A stretch of DNA of 26,461 nt from Leptolinea sp964404415 (GCA_964404415.1 CAYOKC010000040.1:1-26461); one strand, 5' to 3'. Positions 1 to 7,438 are shown, numbered from the stretch's first letter. The notes: generated by a model not told the origin, from the sequence alone. Translations and numbers: made by a program.

Positions 1-548
1 TCAAGAAAATCGTCAATTTTGATGGCCCGGGTTTTGACTTTTCCATCGTCCAGCGGGATCCATTTTCAAAGAGTGAACACAAGGTTGTCAACTACCTTCC
101 GGAAGATTCAATGGTCGGAATGTTATTGCAGCCGGTTGGAGAAAGGGTGATCGTATCCAGTTCGGACCGCTTTATGAATCAACATAACGCGTTCAACTGG
201 GATGTGGATCGCGCCAATTTTGTTGAGGGAAAACTATCCGGATCCGCCATAATGATGGAACAGATATTAAAAACCTGGCTCACGGATATATCCCTTTCTG
301 ACCGGGAAACGTTCCTTTCAGCATTATTTGATATTCTGGGGGCATCAGAAGGGAAAATGATAGTTACTGATCCTCAAGAGAGCTTGAAAGATTATAAAAA
401 TATTCTGGTTAAGTATTCAAAGATGGATCAGACTACCAAAGCCTTACTTTCCCGTGTCTTTGATGCCCTTACCGCCGAGGCTGGCAGGACTCTGACAGAG
501 TCAATAAAGGAGAAATTACCGCGGATTTTGGGACCTGCAGATAAGTGA
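1..548 (+). CDS. DUF2974 (Mbeg1-like) family protein, C-terminal part
   Basis: The gene enters from the left edge, so its start is missing; the frame is open from base 3 and ends at TGA 546-548. The first visible residues include FDGPGF, then NYLPEDSMVGMLL, and later FNWDV. This matches the end of the DUF2974/Mbeg1-like family, which has an alpha/beta-hydrolase-like fold, as I recall it. The nucleophile region would lie upstream of the window, so activity cannot be judged. The last roughly 80 residues are a charged helical tail. The DNA is visibly more A/T-rich than the genes from 760 to 5846. The gene converges on the oxidoreductase operon, with a shared terminator between. The family call rests on short motifs. 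Confidence 0.7.
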   Translation, partial: KKIVNFDGPGFDFSIVQRDPFSKSEHKVVNYLPEDSMVGMLLQPVGERVIVSSSDRFMNQHNAFNWDVDRANFVEGKLSGSAIMMEQILKTWLTDISLSDRETFLSALFDILGASEGKMIVTDPQESLKDYKNILVKYSKMDQTTKALLSRVFDALTAEAGRTLTESIKEKLPRILGPADK

Positions 549-721
549 AACACCCCCTCTTTTTAATAGATTTTTCCAGTAAACTTATGGCGCGTTGGCC
601 GCACCCTGATGACATCCTGGTAAATGATGTAGAAAAGTGCGATGTGAATGGGCGGTCAACAACACCATACGGGATTATGTGGTGTGAATTTATAGAAATC
701 ACACAGTCCGGGTACAACTGA
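545..721 (+). CDS. possible small ORF, 58 aa, coupled to the upstream gene
   Basis: A GTG at 545 overlaps the upstream TGA in a GTGA arrangement and opens a 58-codon frame ending at TGA 719-721. The product would contain ARWPHPDDILVNDVEKC and TPYGIMWCEF, which reads more like protein than random translation. Against it: there is no clear ribosome binding site, and the stop codon lies in the loop of the terminator hairpin at 700-734. I recognise no family. It could equally be non-coding 3' sequence. Confidence 0.22.
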   Translation: MKHPLFLIDFSSKLMARWPHPDDILVNDVEKCDVNGRSTTPYGIMWCEFIEITQSGYN

Positions 722-734
722 CCCGGACTGTGTG
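700..734. terminator. bidirectional intrinsic terminator
   Basis: A perfect 14-bp inverted repeat, CACACAGTCCGGGT (700-713) and ACCCGGACTGTGTG (721-734), has a 7-nt loop. It is followed on the plus strand by a pyrimidine-rich stretch (741-750) and on the minus strand by an A/T-rich run containing TTTCTATAAATT. It sits between convergent genes ending at 548 and 760, so it can end both transcripts. Confidence 0.85.
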
Positions 735-759
735 CTGTAGTCTTCTTCCCTCGATTTAA

Positions 760-1308
760 CTACTTAACTCCGACCACCTTGAATGAGGCGCCTTTTTGCA
801 GCGCCTTGATATTCGATGGCAGTAATTTCTTATGGCGTTCCGGAATATGGTTTTCCAACGCTTTTTCCAATGCTTGAACCGGAAGCACGGGCTGGTTGGC
901 CAGCATCGCGCCCAGCATCACCATGTTGGTCAGGCGTTTGTCACCCAGGTTTTCAGCCAGGTCATTGGCCGGCAGGGTGACCACGCGGATGTTCGCGCGG
1001 TCCACTGAGCGGTCGACCATGGATGAGTTGACCACCAGCAGGCCGCCTTCGGCCACGGTGCTCTCGTATTTATCCAGCGAAGGCCGGTTGAAGGCCAGCA
1101 GAACTTTCGGGTGACGCACCAGCGGCGAGCCGATCTCTTCATCCGAGATGATCACCGTGCAGTTGGCTGTGCCGCCGCGCATTTCAGGTCCGTAGGAGGG
1201 GATCCAGGTGACCTCAAGTCCGTTTTCCATGCCGGCATATGCCAGCAACTGGCCGGCGAAGAGCACACCCTGCCCGCCAAATCCCGCAATCAGGATCTCA
1301 GTTTGCAT
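760..1308 (-). CDS. 2-oxoacid:ferredoxin oxidoreductase, gamma subunit
   Basis: This is the gamma (KorC/PorG-type) subunit of a thiamine-diphosphate oxidoreductase that decarboxylates a 2-oxoacid to an acyl-CoA and reduces ferredoxin in the cytoplasm. The N-terminus has the family signature AGFGGQGVLFAGQLLA (about residues 8-23), followed by SYGPEMRGGTANC, which is typical of gamma domains. At 182 aa it is normal length. GGGAGGAAAC precedes the ATG with good spacing. It is the last gene of a four-subunit operon, 12 bases after the beta subunit, and the terminator at 700-734 follows. The family is certain, but the particular 2-oxoacid cannot be read from this subunit. Confidence 0.95.
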   Translation of the reverse strand: MQTEILIAGFGGQGVLFAGQLLAYAGMENGLEVTWIPSYGPEMRGGTANCTVIISDEEIGSPLVRHPKVLLAFNRPSLDKYESTVAEGGLLVVNSSMVDRSVDRANIRVVTLPANDLAENLGDKRLTNMVMLGAMLANQPVLPVQALEKALENHIPERHKKLLPSNIKALQKGASFKVVGVK

Positions 1309-1320
1309 GTTTCCTCCCGC

Positions 1321-2106
1321 CTAAATTTTGATCTCAGCTACGGCCGGGTTGACTTTGTAGTCGCCCAGTTCATAGTACGGGATCATTTTTTCTTCCAGCC
1401 ACTGAAGGGACTGCCGCGGCGTCATACCCCAGTTGGTGGGGCAGATCGAAAGCAGTTCCACCATCGAGAATCCCAGCCCGCGTTTCTGCACTTCAAAAGC
1501 CGTGCGGATGGCTTTCTTGGCCATGCGGATATTCTTGGGATCATGCAGGCTGCGGCGGGCAATATAACTGGCGCCATCTAGTTTGGCCAGCATTTCAGAT
1601 GCCCGGATGGGGTAACCGGCGGTTTCCACATCGCGCCCGTTGGGCGATGAGGTGGTTTTCTGCCCGGGGAGGGTTGTGGGGGCCATCTGGCCGCCAGTCA
1701 TGCCGTAGTTGGTGTTGTTGATAAAAATGGTGGTTATGTTCTCACCGCGGGCTGCCGCGTGGACGATCTCGGCCATGCCGATCGAAGCCATGTCGCCGTC
1801 ACCCTGGTAGGTGATCACAAAGCGGTCGGGAAGCACGCGTTTAACACCGGTCGCCATGGCCGGGGCGCGGCCGTGAGGCGCCTGTACAAAGTCAATGTCA
1901 AAATAGTTATACGCGAACACCGAGCAGCCGACAGACGCGACGCCAACCATATTCTCGCGGATGCCCATTTCGTCGACAACTTCAGCGATCAAACGGTGCG
2001 CGATACCGTGGGTGCAGCCCGGGCAGTAATGCGTGTTGCTGTCTGTCAAAGCGTCGGGCCGTTGATAAACAGCCTCCAGCTCTCTATCCAGTTCAGGAAC
2101 CGTCAT
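1321..2106 (-). CDS. 2-oxoacid:ferredoxin oxidoreductase, beta subunit (ThDP-binding)
   Basis: This catalytic-cofactor subunit (KorB/VorA type) binds thiamine diphosphate. YCPGCTHG at residues 27-34 is the characteristic N-terminal motif. GDGD at 102-105 followed by NNTNYGMTGGQ forms the Mg-diphosphate binding motif. The 261-aa length fits the Kor/Vor class, which lacks the extra domains of long pyruvate oxidoreductases. An AAGGGA-type site precedes the ATG. The gene lies 14 bases after the alpha subunit and 12 before gamma, so translation is probably coupled. Branched-chain 2-oxoacids or 2-oxoglutarate are the likeliest substrates, judged from the VorB-like alpha subunit rather than from this chain. 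Confidence 0.95.
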   Translation of the reverse strand: MTVPELDRELEAVYQRPDALTDSNTHYCPGCTHGIAHRLIAEVVDEMGIRENMVGVASVGCSVFAYNYFDIDFVQAPHGRAPAMATGVKRVLPDRFVITYQGDGDMASIGMAEIVHAAARGENITTIFINNTNYGMTGGQMAPTTLPGQKTTSSPNGRDVETAGYPIRASEMLAKLDGASYIARRSLHDPKNIRMAKKAIRTAFEVQKRGLGFSMVELLSICPTNWGMTPRQSLQWLEEKMIPYYELGDYKVNPAVAEIKI

Positions 2107-2120
2107 TCTTATCCCTTTCG

Positions 2121-3233
2121 TCAGTTAATAAATGACATATATTTGATCCAGCGGTCTCGGGGATGTCCGCTGGTGGCAACCGGTCCGGCGATCATGCGCT
2201 GTACCGCGCTGACGATCTCGTCCGGAAGCGGCACTACGCCGCCGGTACGCCCGTAAAATTCGATCGGTACACTGCCGTGTGTGGCCAGCAATACGTCATC
2301 CAGCATCTGGCCGGAGTTCATCTCCACCACCAGCATGCCTTTCATGCGTTTGCCAAGGGTTTCAACGGCGTCTATCGGGAAGGGGCTGACGGTGATGGGA
2401 CGCAGCAGCCCGATCTTCACGCCCTGGGCGCGCAACTGGCGCACGGCAGATAGCGCGATGCGGCCGGCTGACCCGAACCCGACGATGGCGTATTCAGCAT
2501 CATCCAGGAAGTATTGTTTGTAGCGAATTTCATTCTCCCGGATCTTGTTCCAGCGGTTCAGAAGGCGCATATTGGTCACTTCTTCCGCCGGGGCATCCAT
2601 GTAAATGGAGGTCAACAGCCGGCGTTCACGGCCGGGGACTCCATCTACCGCCCATTCCGGGAATTCTTTCTTGAGCGGCTGCATCGGAGGCAGTTCAGCG
2701 GCTTCCATCATCTGGCCCAGGCTGCCGTCCATCAATACAGTAACAAGAGACCGGTATTTTTCCGCCAGATCGAACGCCAGCACGGTCATGTCAACGGCTT
2801 CCTGCACGCTGCAGGGAGCGAGCACGATCATGTGATAATCGCCGTGACCACCGCCGTGTACGATCTGGTTATAGTCGCTTTGAGATGGCTGGATATTGCC
2901 CAGCCCGGGGCCGCCGCGCATCACGTCAACCAGCACGGCGGGGACTTCGGTGCCGGCCATGTACGAGATGCCTTCCATCATCAGGCTCATGCCAGGTGAC
3001 GAGGAGGATGACATTACACGGCGCCCGGTGCAGGCCGCGCCGTACACCATGTTGATGGCTGCCAGTTCGCTTTCGGCCTGAACAAAAGCGCGCCCTTCTT
3101 CCGGCATGCGGGCAGACATGCATTCCAGTAATTCGGTCTGCGGGGTGATCGGGTAGCCAAAGTACGCCTGAACCCCGGCGCGGATGGCAGCTTCAGCCAC
3201 CGCGATGTTACCTTTCAATAATTGTTTTGCCAT
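2121..3233 (-). CDS. vorB: 2-oxoacid:ferredoxin oxidoreductase, alpha subunit (VorB-like)
   Basis: The alpha subunit supplies the pyrimidine-binding half of the active site. GYPITPQTE at residues 26-34 carries the conserved YPITP threonine. The segment QAESELAAINMVYGAACTG with the Ser-rich SSSSSPG after it, and RGGPGLGNIQPSQSDY, are hallmarks of proteins annotated as VorB (3-methyl-2-oxobutanoate:ferredoxin oxidoreductase); KorA proteins are close relatives. The length of 370 aa is typical. GGAGAGGGTT precedes the ATG, 9 bases beyond the ferredoxin subunit's stop. With the thiolase upstream, the complex may feed or drain short acyl-CoAs, but this is inference. The vor/kor distinction is uncertain. 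Confidence 0.93.
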   Translation of the reverse strand: MAKQLLKGNIAVAEAAIRAGVQAYFGYPITPQTELLECMSARMPEEGRAFVQAESELAAINMVYGAACTGRRVMSSSSSPGMSLMMEGISYMAGTEVPAVLVDVMRGGPGLGNIQPSQSDYNQIVHGGGHGDYHMIVLAPCSVQEAVDMTVLAFDLAEKYRSLVTVLMDGSLGQMMEAAELPPMQPLKKEFPEWAVDGVPGRERRLLTSIYMDAPAEEVTNMRLLNRWNKIRENEIRYKQYFLDDAEYAIVGFGSAGRIALSAVRQLRAQGVKIGLLRPITVSPFPIDAVETLGKRMKGMLVVEMNSGQMLDDVLLATHGSVPIEFYGRTGGVVPLPDEIVSAVQRMIAGPVATSGHPRDRWIKYMSFIN

Positions 3234-3242
3234 AACCCTCTC

Positions 3243-3479
3243 CTAGGCTGGTTGTTTATGCACAACTTCACGGTAGACAGTAATGGCGGCTTCGGGGCAT
3301 ACAATGGCACAGATACCGCAACCTGTGCATCCCTCTTTGGCCAGATCAGCGGGATGGTAGCCTCTCTTGGTCAGGCGTTCCATGTTCAACGCGATGACTT
3401 CCTGAGGACAATTCGCCACACACAACTCACAACCTTTGCAGAGGTCTTCGTTTACTTCGATTCGACCCTTTGGGGGCAT
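3243..3479 (-). CDS. 2-oxoacid:ferredoxin oxidoreductase, ferredoxin-type delta subunit
   Basis: This small protein carries two [4Fe-4S] clusters and passes electrons from the ThDP site to free ferredoxin. Two full motifs are visible: CKGCELCVANCP and CTGCGICAIVCP. I place the start at the ATG at 3479 (MPPKGRIEV), giving 78 aa, because AGGAGG lies about six bases before it. A longer frame from 3521 would add an unconvincing 14-residue leader and lacks such a site. It is the first gene of the delta-alpha-beta-gamma cluster. The 154-base gap to the thiolase may hold a separate promoter; I find no strong one. Confidence 0.93.
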   Translation of the reverse strand: MPPKGRIEVNEDLCKGCELCVANCPQEVIALNMERLTKRGYHPADLAKEGCTGCGICAIVCPEAAITVYREVVHKQPA

Positions 3480-3633
3480 TTTTCCTCCTGTCAGAAGAAT
3501 ATAGCCGCAGGGAAGCGGCACAATATCTATTTCTATTATTCTCCGGCAAAAGTAAGCTTTCGAGTGTCAAAAATCATCCACTCGAGCAACAAAAATACTC
3601 ATAGAAACATTAAAATCAGTTAAGAAGTCACCA

Positions 3634-4863
3634 TTATTCCGGATTTTCTTCCATCCATTCCACCAGTAAAGCTTCGCCCTGGCCCACTCCCACGCACAGG
3701 GTAGCCAGTCCGAAATACGGGCGGGGTTTCTGCGGCGCCTGGCGGCGCATTTCATGCAGCATGGTAGTGAGGATGCGGGCGCCGGAACATCCCAATGGGT
3801 GACCCAGAGCGATGGCGCCGCCGTTCACATTGGTGATGTCCTGCGATAAACCCAGTTCACGCATGCAGGCAATAGCCTGCACGGCAAAGGCTTCATTTAT
3901 TTCAACCAATCCCAGGTTACCTATACCCAGACCGGACAGGTGCAATACCTTGCGGGACGCGGGAACAGGCCCCATGCCCATCAGGCGCGGCGCTACACCG
4001 GCTGACGCGCCGGCTACAATGCGTGCCCAGGGTTTGAGGCCGAGGGTTCGGGCGCGTTCTTCGCTCATGATCAACACAGCCGCCGCGCCGTCATTCATGC
4101 CGGAGCTGTTGCCGGCTGTTACTGAACCATTGGAACGGAAGACCGGCCGTAATTTTCCCAGGCTTTCCATGCTGGTATCGCGGCGAGGGCGTTCGTCTGT
4201 GTTGAACAGAATGGGGTCGCCTTTGCGCTGCTGCACCAGGATCGGTTCGATCTCCTGGGTGAATTTATTGGAATCAATGGCTTCAATCGCCCGCTGATGG
4301 CTGGTCAGCGCGTAGGCATCCTGCGCGAGGCGCGTAATGCCGGTGCTCTCGGCGATGTTCTCTGCCGTCTCCCCCATGGATTCTGTACCATATAGTGACT
4401 GCATCCGCGGATTCGGGTAGCGCCAGCCCAACGCGGTATCCCACGCGGTGAGGTTGCCGAATGGGAAGCCTGTATCCGCTTTGGGTACGGAGTAGGGGGA
4501 ACGCGACATACTTTCCACACCGCCGGCGATCAACACCTCGGCTTCACCGCAGCGGATGGCGCGGGCCGCCTGGATGACAGCCGTAAGCCCGGAAGCGCAC
4601 AGTCGGTTGACCGTCACCCCGGCGGTTTCCACAGGGAACCCCGCCAGCAATGCGGCCATGCGGGCTATGTTGCGGTTGTCTTCTCCCGCCTGGTTGGCAC
4701 AACCCAGATAGACCTCTTCCACCAGTGCCGGTTCGATCTCCGCTCGACGGATGAGCGCCTGTAGTATCATCGCGGCCAGGTCATCTGGCCGCACGGAAGA
4801 AAGCCCGCCTCCCAGCGCGCCAATCGGGCTGCGAACGGCATTGATGATCACGGCTTCTGGCAT
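3634..4863 (-). CDS. thiolase, PcaF-like acetyl-CoA acyltransferase
   Basis: A type-I thiolase of 409 aa. It condenses or cleaves 3-oxoacyl-CoA through a covalent acyl-cysteine. The nucleophile is Cys89 in NRLCASGL, the His of NVNGGAIALGHPLG and the C-terminal Cys in LCVGVGQG complete the active site, and GGVESMSRSP is typical. The stretch GCANQAGEDNRNIARMAALL (residues 54-73) is strongly reminiscent of 3-oxoadipyl-CoA thiolases (PcaF/PaaJ), though such names are often not predictive. GGAGG precedes the ATG. The upstream lipoprotein gene ends only 23 bases away, and the oxidoreductase genes follow on the same strand. An acetoacetyl-CoA role is the main alternative. Confidence 0.92.
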   Translation of the reverse strand: MPEAVIINAVRSPIGALGGGLSSVRPDDLAAMILQALIRRAEIEPALVEEVYLGCANQAGEDNRNIARMAALLAGFPVETAGVTVNRLCASGLTAVIQAARAIRCGEAEVLIAGGVESMSRSPYSVPKADTGFPFGNLTAWDTALGWRYPNPRMQSLYGTESMGETAENIAESTGITRLAQDAYALTSHQRAIEAIDSNKFTQEIEPILVQQRKGDPILFNTDERPRRDTSMESLGKLRPVFRSNGSVTAGNSSGMNDGAAAVLIMSEERARTLGLKPWARIVAGASAGVAPRLMGMGPVPASRKVLHLSGLGIGNLGLVEINEAFAVQAIACMRELGLSQDITNVNGGAIALGHPLGCSGARILTTMLHEMRRQAPQKPRPYFGLATLCVGVGQGEALLVEWMEENPE

Positions 4864-4886
4864 GGCATCCTCCGTACAGTGGTGAA

Positions 4887-5846
4887 TCAGGGGCGGGTCT
4901 CTCCGAGGATTTCTACCCGTTCGATAGGGCCGCCCAGTGAATAGATACTAAAATCATACACCATCCCGCTTCCGGATTCCAATCCGACCTGGCTGTCCCA
5001 ACGCCGGATGCCCACCGGCTGCCCGGCCGCGTTATAGGCGGCGCCTACAACGTTAATAATGTTGGCATCCTTCTGTTCACCCTGCAGGTCAACGGTTCCG
5101 TTGACGTGGATGGACAGTTTATCGGGAGAGTATTGGGACGACCGGAGTTTGAGATCAGAGATCAGATACCTGCCGGTATCATTTATCACCGGTGAGGCAG
5201 TGCGCAGCCGGGTGGTTACCTGCCACGGCGGCGGGGGCGGCTGCGGAAAGTACACCGCCAAAGGTATTGCCAGCCCGGATTGCAGACGGTCCAGCAGGTT
5301 GAAGGCGCTGCGGGTTTGCGGGTCGCTGCCGTCAGATCCGGAGATCACAAAGTCCGCGGAAATATCTTCCACATCGCCTTCGGTGTTATTTTCCACTTTC
5401 ATCAGGCACCATGCTCCCCCCGCGGGGTCAGGATAACAAACCGGCGATCCGGTTTGCAGGATGACGGCCGGTGTGGGGATGGCTGTTGGTTGGAACGCAT
5501 CCTGCTCGGGATCACCGGACGGGATGATCAATACCGTACCGATTGGCATCATACGCGGGTCTATCTTTGAATTGGCGTCACGCAGGTCTTTGATCTTCAC
5601 ACCATAGAGCGTGGCAATGCCGCCCATGTCTTCGCCTTTTTTCACCACATGGGTGATCTGGGTGGGGCGGGTTGACGGAGCCGGCGGTTCCAGTGTGGGC
5701 GCGGTGGGCGGGAGCGTGGGGACTGTCACCGTGCGGGTGGAATAGGGGGTAAGTTCAGCTTCCGGCGCGGCAGGTTGGGCGGGAAGAAGGGAACATCCTG
5801 AAAGGAAAAGGATGGTCATGGAAATGGCAATGAGAGAGCGTATCAT
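4887..5846 (-). CDS. LysM-domain lipoprotein
   Basis: An exported protein of 319 aa with a lipoprotein signal ending LFLSGC (Cys18 lipidated). A Pro/Thr-rich linker (about 20-62) leads to one LysM domain at about 65-110 (THVVKKGEDMGGIATLYG to GTVLIIP), a fold that binds peptidoglycan or related glycans. After a second Pro-rich stretch, the C-terminal half is beta-rich with an FxLYD-like pattern (NVVGAAYNAAGQPVG), a guess at an immunoglobulin-like fold. The start has no Shine-Dalgarno; a promoter -10 lies just 6 bases before the ATG, so the message may be leaderless. It is divergent from the fluoride locus and reads towards the thiolase. Confidence 0.88.
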   Translation of the reverse strand: MIRSLIAISMTILFLSGCSLLPAQPAAPEAELTPYSTRTVTVPTLPPTAPTLEPPAPSTRPTQITHVVKKGEDMGGIATLYGVKIKDLRDANSKIDPRMMPIGTVLIIPSGDPEQDAFQPTAIPTPAVILQTGSPVCYPDPAGGAWCLMKVENNTEGDVEDISADFVISGSDGSDPQTRSAFNLLDRLQSGLAIPLAVYFPQPPPPPWQVTTRLRTASPVINDTGRYLISDLKLRSSQYSPDKLSIHVNGTVDLQGEQKDANIINVVGAAYNAAGQPVGIRRWDSQVGLESGSGMVYDFSIYSLGGPIERVEILGETRP

Positions 5847-5852
5847 ATCGCC

Positions 5853-5882
5853 ATTGTAACGACAAGATAGTCAATTTGGCAA
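5853..5882 (-). promoter_or_regulatory. putative sigma70-type promoter giving a leaderless transcript
   Basis: On the minus strand, TTGCCA (5882-5877), an 18-base spacer and TACAAT (5858-5853) are followed by six bases and the ATG at 5846. The expected transcription start falls on or next to the start codon, and no ribosome binding site is present. Confidence 0.5.
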
Positions 5883-5909
5883 ACTTAAACAGAGAAACAC
5901 GAAAAACAG

Positions 5910-5915
5910 TATAAT
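5910..5915 (+). promoter_or_regulatory. -10 element for the riboswitch-enolase transcript
   Basis: A perfect TATAAT ends six bases before the first base-paired nucleotide of the riboswitch (5921), so transcription should begin right at the aptamer. The -35 is poor: TTAAAC at 5885-5890 would give a 19-base spacer. Confidence 0.6.
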
Positions 5916-5920
5916 TTCTG

Positions 5921-5977
5921 AGGTGATGAAGCTCGCCTGGAAATAATCAAACTGCCGAAAACGGCTGATAGCTTCTG
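5921..5977 (+). promoter_or_regulatory. fluoride riboswitch aptamer (crcB motif)
   Basis: The segment fits the crcB-motif consensus GGNGAUG...GCC...AAACUGCC...GGCUGAU. Visible pairings: AGGTG (5921-5925) with CGCCT (5934-5938), one G-U; P1 GAAGC (5928-5932) with GCTTC (5971-5975); and hairpin GCCG-AAAA-CGGC (5954-5965), followed by CTGAT. The AAACTGCC block lies at 5949-5956. The insert at 5939-5948 is longer than in the shortest examples. The P1 3' strand is also the 5' strand of the terminator that follows, so fluoride binding should prevent termination. The downstream genes (enolase, FluC) are established members of the fluoride riboswitch regulon. Confidence 0.94.
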
Positions 5978-6007
5978 TCTTGAATCATTCAAGGCAGAAG
6001 TTTTTTT
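5972..6007 (+). terminator. riboswitch-controlled intrinsic terminator
   Basis: CTTCTGTCTTGAA (5972-5984) pairs with TTCAAGGCAGAAG (5988-6000), 13 pairs with one G-U, across a TCA loop. Seven T residues follow (6001-6007). Its 5' arm includes bases 5972-5975 of the aptamer P1 helix, so the two structures exclude each other. This is an expression platform acting by transcription attenuation, off without fluoride and on with it. Confidence 0.92.
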
Positions 6008-6050
6008 ATCTCCCACCAGCACCCAAATCTACATATAGGAGGAATTTGAT

Positions 6051-7331
6051 ATGTCTACCATTGATGATGTACATGCCCGCGAAATCCTGGATTCAAGGGG
6101 TAATCCTACTGTTGAAGTGGAAATTACCCTGGATAGCGGTGCATTTGGAAGGGCCGCCGTACCATCAGGCGCGTCAACTGGAGTTCATGAAGCTCTGGAA
6201 TTGAGGGATGGTGATAAGTCTCGATATAGTGGAAAAGGTGTATTAAAAGCAGTAGAGCATGTTAACAAAGAAATTGCTGATGAGATTTTTGGCTTGAACG
6301 CCCTTGATCAAGCTCTGGTGGACAAGGTAATGTTGGACGCTGATGGCACACCGAATAAAAGCAAATTCGGTGCAAATGCCATTTTAGGTGTGAGTCTGGC
6401 AGTCGCCCGGGCAGCGGCCGATGAGGTTGGTCTTCCACTATATCGTTACCTGGGCGGTGTAACTGCAAAGACGTTGCCTGTTCCCATGTTTAACATTCTC
6501 AATGGTGGTGTGCATGCCAACTGGCAAGGCACGGACCTGCAAGAGTTCATGATTGCGCCAGTTGGCGCACCGAACTTCCGGGAAGCTCTGCGGTGGGGAA
6601 GCGAAGTTTATCACTCACTGAAAGGTGTGCTTAAAAGCGCCGGCTATACTACCGGTGTGGGAGATGAAGGTGGTTTCGCGCCGGCACTAAAGACCAACGC
6701 GGAGGCTGTTGAACTAATTCTTAAAGCCATTGAAAAAGCCGGGTATAAACCGGGTGAGCAAATTTGTGTTGCCCTTGATCCGGCTTCCAGTGGATTTTAC
6801 GAGGATGGAGTCTATAATTTACGGACGGAAGGTAAAAAAGTATCTTCCGCGGAAATGGTAGATATGTACGCTTCCTGGATCAAGAAGTATCCCATTGTGG
6901 TTTTGGAAGATGGTCTGGCTGAAGATGATTGGGATGGATGGAAATTATTGAACAAGACTATTGGCGATAAAATCGAACTGGTCGGTGATGATCTTTTCGT
7001 TACCAATGTAGAACGGGTCGCCCGAGGAATAAAAGAGAACGCGGCCAATGCTGTATTAATCAAATTAAACCAGATAGGCACGTTGACCGAGACAATTAAT
7101 ACGATAGAAATGGCGAAGAAAGCCGGTTGGGGGGCTATGGTTTCTCATCGCTCCGGTGAGACAGTTGATAGTTTTATCGCTGATTTTACCGTGGCCATGA
7201 GCACCGGACATTTAAAGACAGGGGCTCCCTGCCGGGGAGAACGTCTTGAAAAATACAACCAGTTAATGCGCATTGAAGAAGAACTGGGTGATGCGGCTAT
7301 TTATGCGGGTAGAAATGCGTTTGTTCATTAA
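6051..7331 (+). CDS. eno: enolase (phosphopyruvate hydratase), variant form
   Basis: It interconverts 2-phosphoglycerate and phosphoenolpyruvate and is inhibited by fluoride with Mg and phosphate. The catalytic set is present: Glu206 (GDEGGFAP), Lys338 (VLIKLNQIGT), His366-Arg-Ser (SHRSGET), Lys389 (LKTG), and metal ligands Asp243, Glu286 and Asp313. AGGAGG at 6038-6043 precedes the ATG. Several usually conserved spots differ: Gly248 replaces Glu in the SEFY motif, VDSFIAD (372-378) replaces the common EDxTIAD, CRGER (394-398) replaces xRxDR, and HANWQGTD is seen instead of HADNNVD. The DNA is distinctly A/T-richer than its neighbours. Riboswitch control and these changes suggest a fluoride-associated copy, but I cannot see whether another enolase exists. 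Confidence 0.96.
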   Translation: MSTIDDVHAREILDSRGNPTVEVEITLDSGAFGRAAVPSGASTGVHEALELRDGDKSRYSGKGVLKAVEHVNKEIADEIFGLNALDQALVDKVMLDADGTPNKSKFGANAILGVSLAVARAAADEVGLPLYRYLGGVTAKTLPVPMFNILNGGVHANWQGTDLQEFMIAPVGAPNFREALRWGSEVYHSLKGVLKSAGYTTGVGDEGGFAPALKTNAEAVELILKAIEKAGYKPGEQICVALDPASSGFYEDGVYNLRTEGKKVSSAEMVDMYASWIKKYPIVVLEDGLAEDDWDGWKLLNKTIGDKIELVGDDLFVTNVERVARGIKENAANAVLIKLNQIGTLTETINTIEMAKKAGWGAMVSHRSGETVDSFIADFTVAMSTGHLKTGAPCRGERLEKYNQLMRIEEELGDAAIYAGRNAFVH

Positions 7332-7347
7332 TTAATGATGCAGGATG

Positions 7348-7381
7348 ACGGGAGAGGATTGGATTAATGATCTTCTCCCGT
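7348..7381 (+). terminator. probable intrinsic terminator after enolase
   Basis: ACGGGAGAGGAT (7348-7359) pairs with ATCTTCTCCCGT (7370-7381), 12 pairs with one G-U, around a 10-base loop. The downstream run (TTTAACGATCTTT) is only moderately T-rich, so read-through into crcB is likely. Confidence 0.6.
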
Positions 7382-7409
7382 TTAACGATCTTTATATAGG
7401 AAAATGAAA

Positions 7410-7438
7410 TTCTTACTTTCGTAATATACAAGTATGAT
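7410..7438 (+). promoter_or_regulatory. putative promoter for crcB, leaderless arrangement
   Basis: TTCTTA (7410-7415), a 17-base spacer and TATGAT (7433-7438) end six bases before the crcB ATG at 7445. No Shine-Dalgarno precedes that ATG. The geometry equals that at 5846. The -35 is weak. Confidence 0.45.

Noticed and set aside
469..717. 82-codon minus-strand frame after the oxidoreductase operon
   Set aside because: It spans the terminator and the end of the DUF2974 gene, with no ribosome binding site or family likeness.
2514..2999. 161-codon plus-strand frame opposite the alpha subunit
   Set aside because: The product is His/Gln-rich without family motifs, and the opposite strand is a clear VorB-like gene.
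3544..3600. terminator between thiolase and ferredoxin subunit
   Set aside because: A 7-bp TCGAGTG/CACTCGA stem exists but has a 12-base loop and no T-run after it, so it is too weak to call.
3812..4297. 161-codon frame opposite the thiolase
   Set aside because: Arg/Ala/Ser-rich translation typical of an antisense frame in GC-rich coding DNA.
7348..7438. second fluoride riboswitch before crcB
   Set aside because: The aptamer sequences (GGNGAUG, AAACUGCC, GGCUGAU) are missing; only a terminator-like hairpin and a -10 are seen.
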